From: Epiperipatus broadwayi
Lineage: Eukaryota; Onychophora; Udeonychophora; Euonychophora; Peripatidae
Length of the DNA stretch: 64,000 nucleotides
Assembly: GCA_028023455.1 (NCBI GenBank)
Contig: JAQFVV010000559.1
Span: 1 to 64,000 of the forward strand
Direction of reading: 5' to 3'
Below the pieces are notes generated by a model, which was not told where the DNA came from, did not search any database, and saw only the letters and a list, made by a program, of their open reading frames with translations. Both the position numbers and the translations under genes were made by a program. Positions within the stretch are counted from its first letter, which is position 1. Each line of letters starts with the position of its first letter. Below are positions 58,000 to 64,000 of the stretch, piece by piece.

Positions 58000-58540
58000 T
58001 ATATAGCCATTCACGCCTGACTTAAATTTAACATTTAGATACGTTCGCACAAATGCATTTTATAAAATTTGTTTTAAAATGTTGAGTACAGATCAGCTGC
58101 ACAGATTCCACGGTCAAAAACATTCCAAATTAAACACAACTGATCAAAATACAAAGTCATCGATAAACGTCACTTGCATAGGGAATGTACAAATCCCATT
58201 AGCATTCATCATAAGATGCTTGCAGTGATATCGTTGACATATATTCTAATCGAATGTGAAAACCACAACATTATCAACCGCTAACGAATCTATGCAACGT
58301 CTATACCCAACCTTAAATTTCATCATTTAAAATTTAAACAATAAATAATTTATACAATAAGAGAAAAAAAAAATGGAAATGATTTTTATCAATCGGAAAA
58401 CATATAAAATTAAACATTATTAATTTGATTTAAAAAACTTACAAAAGTCAGATAAGAGTCCGTTTTAACATTTAAGTTGGCTTGTTTATCAATTTGTAAA
58501 CTTGACGAAAGTTCTTAATTGATTTTAATAATTGTTCATT
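58000..58540. other. Unique stretch upstream (minus-strand sense) of the candidate exon
   Basis: Moderately AT-rich, no repeat of the window's families and no clear ORF. If 57528-57895 is a real exon, this would be intron. Confidence 0.3.
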
Positions 58541-58544
58541 TCAT

Positions 58545-58880
58545 ATAGCTTATGGTAGAAGAGTCCAGGTTCCTGTTTTTAATTCCTGCGATGCCTCCAT
58601 TGGAAGATAATGTTCTGGAGATGGCAATAGCTGGTTCAAGGTATCACAGTCTTTTTCTTTTAAATAGAGAGTGTGGTATGTGCGTCCTACCACAACTCTC
58701 AAACACACAATGCTGGAACTCAATATTTCTCTTTTTATATTAATCCACACGGATTCAATCAACAAAACATCACTAATCCATCACTTTCGTTAGGGTCCGA
58801 GCCAAGGCTTAGTGCTTCCATTGGTCAAGCTAAAATCTCTTTATTCTCTTATCTAATTTACTCTCTGACTTTTTAATTAG
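58545..58880. other. Less AT-rich patch with opposed short ORFs
   Basis: Both strands are open for over 60 codons (58552-58743 + and 58550-58765 -). Neither gives a recognised motif. It may belong to the same host locus as 57528-57895 or be chance. Confidence 0.25.
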
Positions 58881-58889
58881 ACAGCTTTT

Positions 58890-59400
58890 GGATAATTAAT
58901 AAACAATCATTTCCATTTACAGATTACAGGAATTAATTAATACCTGTTTTTATTTTTACTTACGTTATTTCTTTTTTTAAACTATTTTTATATTTAAATC
59001 TTTTTTTTATAAAAAAAATACATTCAAATACCTTTTTTTATTTATTAAAAAAAAATATTTTTAAAGTTTAGCATCTGTGCGAATATATATACATTTAACA
59101 AACATTTTAATTTTAGCATTTAGTTTTTTACTTTTATCTGCGAACTTTTAAGTTTTTATTTTAAATTAATGTAACGACATATTTATATATCGTTACAACA
59201 ATGAGATCAATATTTAATTTAAATTAAAATACCTCCCCGTACATCTTTTTTTTTTTTTTTAAGAAAAAAAAAAAAATTTCCTGATATATTCAGCATGTTT
59301 TATTCAATTTTTGCAAGAATTAACACCTGGTAAAATTTGGTTCTGTTGATAGTATTTTTTAAGATCATATGTTATAGATATATAGAATATAACTTAAATA
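58890..59400. other. AT-rich homopolymer-rich spacer
   Basis: Several poly-T and poly-A runs (for example about 59245-59275). Nothing else recognised. Confidence 0.4.
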
Positions 59401-59415
59401 GGAAAAGAAAATACG

Positions 59416-59635
59416 ATTACCAAACTCTCCATATAGTAGTGTCATCAAGTGCAAGCCTTCATAATCAATAGATGTTGTAAGATTTGTGCATAAACCCTTA
59501 TTTAGTGTCTACTTATCCAACATCCAAGACTAGTTTTTAGCTTTTGGTTTTCTTAAGTGAAGAGCCTTAGTGGCATTAGTGTATGGAGGGTTTGTTACTC
59601 TGATTAACAGCATGTGTAAGCATACACAATGTTTT
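59416..59635 (-). mobile_element. Family B retroelement, diverged copy B9
   Basis: Older copy: plus strand AAACTCTCCATATAGTAGTG, TTTGTGCATAAACCC, TAGTGTCTACTTATCCAACA, GACTAGTTTTTAGCTTTTGG, GTGTATGGAGGGTTTG. TSD AAAAGAAAATACG / AAAAGGAAATATG (59403-59415 and 59636-59648), two mismatches. The ribozyme-like core is decayed. Confidence 0.7.
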
Positions 59636-59654
59636 AAAAGGAAATATGACTGTG

Positions 59655-60115
59655 TATTTGAAAAGGAAAAATTTAAATAAATGTGTATTATCAGTACTTA
59701 CTTTTTGTGAGACTTGGACACTTAACAGTAGAGCAATGCAGATAATTCAGACCTTTCAACAAAGTATGGAAAGATGTATGTTAGGAGTAACAAGAAGAGA
59801 TCAAAAATAAAATATATGGTTGGGAGAACAAACAAGTGTTACTGACATCATTGAAAGAATTAAAAGACTAAAGTGAAGTTGGGCCAAACATATTTCTGAA
59901 AAAGTTGATATTAGATGGACAGTTAAAATCTTAAACTGGATTCCAAGAGATGTAAAAGATCTAGAAAGAGACCTCATGTTAGATGGATCACTGAAATAAG
60001 GAAATATGCTGGGGTGACTTGAAAAAGTGAAGAGAGATTGGGGAGGATGGACTGAACAAGGAGAGGCTGTCATCCTGCAATGGATTGATAATGATTGAAA
60101 TGATGATGATAATAA
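59655..60115 (+). pseudogene. RTE-like LINE 3' end, plus strand
   Basis: Frame pieces read NKCVLSVLTFCETWTLNSRA, MERCMLGVTRRDQK, then TSVTDIIERIKRLK, RWTVKILNWIPRDVKDLERD, and end at ILQWIDND followed by GATGATGATGAT. This corresponds to the last 150 codons of the RTE at 39284-41460 in the opposite orientation. The RT core is absent. It meets another RTE copy tail to tail at about 60118. Confidence 0.75.
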
Positions 60116-60124
60116 CGATATATC

Positions 60125-61054
60125 ACTTCATCAATTTCAACCAATTCAATTGCCTATGGAATGGGATCTATTGAGTTTAATTCAGTTCCTTCAGCCCATG
60201 GCTTCTTTTCTCCAAATTACAATAATAAACTTTCTTAATTCATCTATTCATCTCATATGTACATTTTTGGGATCCAGTTTAAGATTTCAATTATCCATCT
60301 ATTTAAATCCAGATCAGTTTCATTTCAGTATTTTAATTATTTCATGATTTGTATTTGTTCTCTCATCAGACTATTTTGCTTTTGATCCCTTATTGTTATT
60401 CCCAACATATATCTTACATACTTCAGTAAATAATCTGAAGTCACTGAATTATTCTTTTTTTCAGCTTCCATGTCACAAATCCATAAGTAAAAATTGATCA
60501 AATATATTCATTAAAGAGTCATATTTATTTCCTTTTAGTAATAAATTATTTTTTACTAAAAGCATTTCATTGAAGTTTAATTCTATGATTACTTTCATCC
60601 ATTATGTTATTATCTGGATTAGTAATTGTACTTGAAATTATTTTCTAATTCATTATTATAAATCTTTATTATCTTCTTCTGAGAAAATCCTTTGAACATT
60701 ACATTAGCCTTTTTAGTGTTTATCTTTAAGACTACTTTTTTACTTTCATCTGATAATTATTGCAACATTTTCTGAAGCTTTGAAGCATTATTTGCAAAAA
60801 CAACCGCTTGACCTGTAAAACCAATGTTCATGTGTTTTCCCTCTTAGATTCCACTTTTAATCCACAAATCTGTTGTAAAATGTTTGAAAGTATGAAATCA
60901 ATCTGCCAGACATTCTTCTTAATGTTAATCATTGCTGATGTATTTTAACAAATATTCTACAGAATACTACAATATTTTTGATAATCCAAAGAGTTATTCA
61001 CTGTTGAAACAATTATACAATCAAATATTTTTTCATAATCTACAAAACCAAAGC
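60125..61054 (-). pseudogene. RTE-like LINE, minus strand, heavily decayed
   Basis: Aligns by eye along its length with 39305-40335 of the main RTE (for example TTTAATTCTATGATTA, TTCATCCATTATG, GAAGCATTATTTGCAAAAAC, TCATAATCTACAAAACCAAA). It covers RT motifs from the KAFD region to the C-terminus, but frames are broken throughout. Its 5' truncation point joins a PLE fragment at about 61055. Confidence 0.72.
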
Positions 61055-61312
61055 TCTGTTTCACTGTGATAGTATAATTTCATGTTTTGTGTTTCCGGTG
61101 TGATTGGATGTATAGGTTAGATATTTTCCTGTATGTGTGGTTTTTTGATAAACTGTACTTTTGTTTTTGCCATGAGGGAGTCTTGTCACAAGAACATCTA
61201 AGAATATTAATTTTTGTTCTTGAACTGTTTCTATTGTAAATTTAATTGAAGGGGATATGTTGTTGATGTGTTTCCAGAAAGTTTGTACTAGTGCTTCATC
61301 ATGTGGCCATTT
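61055..61312 (-). pseudogene. Penelope-like element RT fragment, minus-strand half of a head-to-head pair
   Basis: Minus-strand frame: KWPHDEALVQTFWKHINNIS, then IKFTIETVQEQKLIFLDVLV, TRLPHGKNKSTVYQKTTHTG and YTSNHTGNTKHEIILSQ. This is the PLE segment just after the RT active site. The same segment appears on the plus strand from 61330, so the two copies point away from each other. The 3' part is cut off where the RTE copy begins. Confidence 0.8.
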
Positions 61313-62165
61313 ATTATGTAGATGATATGTTTGTTGTATGGTGACATGGTGAAGCACTGCTACACACTTTCAGGAAACATCAACAATATATCCCCTACAA
61401 TTAAATTCGCACTAGAATCAGAACAAGAACAAAAATTGGCATTCTTAGATGTTCTTGTGACAAGATTCTCTTATGGGGAAATCAAAACTACAATTTATCA
61501 AAAACCCACACATACAGAAAAATACCTAGTCTAACACAAAACATGGAATTATACTATCATTATGAAACAGAGTAAAAGAAGTTTGTTTAGAAACCAGCTA
61601 GTTGGAAAAATAAAAGATATATATAGAATAAACTCATAAAAATGTTTATCCATCAGCTGTTATTAAGAAAACCTTAAATAGACAACAAAAAGAACCATCA
61701 AAAGAAAAAAACAATTATTGGTATTGTAGTGTACCCATACATTCTAAAAATAGAAAAATTAAGGGAAATCTGCAATCAGTATAACATTAAAACAGCTTTC
61801 CAGAGCCATACCATACTATGAGGAATTCTAACATCTACAAAGCCTAAACTTGAAATGCTGAAAAGAAAAAACTGCATCTATGAAATACCATGTGAATGTG
61901 GAAGAACATATATTGGTGAAACCAGTCATCCCATTGAAAAGTACTTGCAAGAACATAAACTGATGATTAGAAGAGAGAAATCAGATGTATTGAAGGTAGC
62001 AGACCATGTATGTGCCAAGGAATATATGTTTAATTGGGAAAATATAAACATTGAATAGAGAAGAAAAGGTACAAAGAAGAAAATTTAAAAAAGCTGTGCA
62101 TATGACAATGGCAAACAATCACACAAGCCAACCTAGTGTGACTTTACATAATGTATGGAAACCAC
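61313..62165 (+). pseudogene. Penelope-like element: RT active site to GIY-YIG, plus strand
   Basis: Begins exactly at YVDDMFVVW (61315-61341), the catalytic YxDD of RT, then a stop, HGEALLHTF, KFALESEQEQKLAFLDVLV, TRFSYGE and YQKPTHTEKYL. Stops and frameshifts follow. Near 61720 VVYPYILKIEKLREIC is followed by NIKTAFQSHT. The open frame 61855-62058 has KRKNCIYEIPCECGRTYIGE, a GIY-YIG core with CxC, and IEKYLQEHK, where the conserved Arg is replaced (R to Y context). A HVCAKEYMFNWENINIE end follows. 5'-truncated at the active site. Confidence 0.82.
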
Positions 62166-62252
62166 TAATCAACTTTGCTCTTAGGAAAAAGTGGAGAAAT
62201 CAGGAGGAACCTCATAGATAAGTATATGAAATTTCTAATGAATGTTGCTTTT

Positions 62253-62525
62253 GGCAGAATGGCTCAGTTGGTTAGAGTGTTACCTTAAAATTCAATACTC
62301 AAGAATATAAGGGTCCAGGTTCGAATCCCATGCTAGTACAGTCACTGGTCAGGCTAGAACCACCTGAAAAAGAGGTGAAAAAAATACTCTCAAAATTTTG
62401 TGCATTTACTAACCTGTTTTATGTGCTATTACTATCAGTTGAATGTATTTGGAATATTTAAATAAAATTAAATTTTCCAAAGACATTCAATACTTATATT
62501 AGATGATGAAAATAGTCCAATATAA
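62253..62525 (+). mobile_element. tRNA-derived SINE with intact head and body
   Basis: tRNA-like head: A box TGGCTCAGTTGG (62260-62271) and B box GGTTCGAATCC (62319-62329), with an insertion in the variable region. It is followed by CACTGGTCAGGC, the conserved AAAATTTTGTGCATTTAC and TGTGCTATTACTATCA body, and an end near GAAAATAGTCCAATAT. Both halves of the palindrome at 404-780 are copies of this body. It is the only copy here with the complete head. No TSD was found. Confidence 0.85.
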
Positions 62526-62529
62526 AAAT

Positions 62530-64000
62530 ACAATATATTCATCATAGTTCAGTGTTTGTTATAATATTTTTTAATTATGCATGAATCCGTTTTTATGACC
62601 CATTTTAAATGGTTTTATATGACGTTTTTGAAAGTATTACTAAAAGATTTTTTGCCTAATCCATTTTTTTTAAATATTTAACTTATAGTTTTTAATCTAT
62701 TAATTTAGAACATTATATTAAAAAGAGAAAATAAGGTTTTATCATGTTTTTTAGAAAACAAATATTAATATTCTTAATATTAATTATTCTCCTATAAGTT
62801 AACTTATTTTCAGCAGGTCTTATTCACACCTTGATGATAAACTGAAGATAAATGTGAAAATTAGCACACTAATGATTAAAACTTAGTTATTTAAAATATA
62901 TATAGTAAAAATAAATTTTAAATGATAAATATTTAAAGTGATATTTTTCCACTAATTGCAAAGTTTTAACATACAATCAAGGTTCTTTTATTTTAAAAAA
63001 ACCTTTTGCTACCAAATATTCTATTTGTGAAGTCATTTGTTAAAAACATTAATTTGTAAAAGATGTATTACATGTTATTAGTTATAGAATTATTAATTAG
63101 ATATTATTACGAAAAGTTAAAAATACCTATATTATTTTTAGTTTCACACCAAATGTCTTTCAGAAGTAAAAATAAAAGCAAAATTCATATGACAATATAA
63201 TAGATTATTCACTTGCTTAAAGTTTTAAATATAAAAAAACTTTTTAAATTTAAGTATATATATATCTATGTGTGTATGTGTATCTATGTAAATGTATATA
63301 TATATATTTACCTTAGTATCTCGATAAATCTTCCTTTTGAGATTTTACATATGCGTTGTATGTAGGTATGTATGTGATACAATAATCTTCTTCAGGCAAA
63401 TGATCTTTCCAGAGATATTCGGTCGAAATAAACAAACATTTCCTATTTTATCAGCTAGCTTATGCGCTGTGAAGTTTAGTTAGTAATAGTGGTCAGAGTC
63501 TGAAGTTCTATGATTGATTCCGGTGGTGGCACTTCCGGCACTAGCACTTCCGTTGCTCGATTTTCTTATGAACTCTCCAGCAACAAAGCTATTCGAATGT
63601 ATTTTTAAATCTAGCTTTTAATAAATTATTCCCCATTTATGAAGACATTTTAATAACTAGATAATCTAGTTAAAGGCTGTCTGAAAAATTCTTAACATTT
63701 CTAGAAATTTTTAATAAAAAATCGTTCAAAGTTTCATTAGGCTTAACCAAGTTGTTGATAGAATAAATATAAGTGCTAAACATTATATGCCATGATCTTT
63801 ATTATATACAAGTAAAGTATCTTCAAACTTCAATGCAGAGTAAATGCCTCCTCATTAGCTATTAATAAAAGAGCTGTAAGGAAAAGATGTTACTGACCAG
63901 ATTTGCTAGTTTCTGGTAAAATAATATTTTTCATCCTTATTTTATCTTCTAGCTAAAAAAAGATAAATACCCTTTTATCATCAATATTGAAAAATTAATT
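62530..64000. other. AT-rich terminal stretch, nothing recognised
   Basis: No gene supported. Near 63490-63560 there is a small less AT-rich patch with a repeated CACTTCCG string and a weak tRNA-like TTCTATGATTGATTCC, too poor to call. Confidence 0.35.

Noticed and set aside
62253-62340. Functional tRNA gene
   Set aside because: A and B boxes are good, but the region between them is too long and does not fold as a cloverleaf, and the body continues into a known SINE tail.
63480-63560. tRNA-like SINE near the window end
   Set aside because: Only a weak B-box-like string and a duplicated CACTTCCG are present; no A box, tail or TSD.

Overview
The window looks like gene-poor, strongly AT-rich genomic DNA from an invertebrate metazoan with a large, repeat-filled genome. 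The evidence is the absence of any complete host gene, long AT-rich stretches, long microsatellites, RTE-type LINEs with trinucleotide 3' tails, Penelope-like elements (PLEs) with GIY-YIG endonucleases, and tRNA-derived SINEs. The phylum cannot be fixed from the sequence; no bacterial, viral or organellar features are seen. Essentially every recognisable coding stretch is a decayed retroelement. The only candidate host coding sequence is a hydrophobic terminal-exon-like ORF at 57528-57895 (- strand), which I could not identify.

Autonomous elements. The best is a 5'-truncated RTE-like LINE on the minus strand (39284-41460), with the end of an EEP endonuclease domain, an RT domain with GVRQ and FADD motifs, and an (ATC)n tail. 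Smaller RTE pieces lie at 8545, 29728, 59655 (+) and 60125 (-); the last two meet tail to tail. PLE remnants lie at 5480, 13685, 23645, 24470-27330 (a tandem pair), 45966-46740 (-), 46885 (-) and 61055-62165 (two copies facing outward from a head-to-head junction at the YVDD active-site codons).

Non-autonomous elements. Family D is a tRNA-like SINE with seven copies, most with 12-18 bp target-site duplications (TSDs). Family B is a PLE-like or retrozyme-like element with nine insertions. Most of them are flanked by 10-14 bp TSDs; long copies contain roughly 410-455 bp direct repeats and an inverted end fragment. Family C combines a type I hammerhead ribozyme motif with a downstream tRNA-like B box. 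Family L (54048-54992) carries a hammerhead at the centre of a palindrome with a 14 bp TSD. Families F, G, I, J and K and the MITE-like element at 10605 are palindromic foldback elements. Repeat A (1-402 and 49508-49901) is a near-identical pair about 49.5 kb apart.

The most interesting signal is the recurrence of hammerhead self-cleaving ribozyme cores (CTGANGA, stem II, GAAA, stem III, NUH, stem I) in at least three otherwise different families and, in decayed form, at PLE 3' ends. Three copies look complete enough to cleave: 50065-50105 (-), 52190-52231 (+) and 54858-54900 (+). The hammerhead-bearing B and L families share 13-14 bp TSDs with the SINEs, so one integration machinery (PLE or RTE) may mobilise all of them through self-cleaved RNAs. 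This is inference from the sequence alone.
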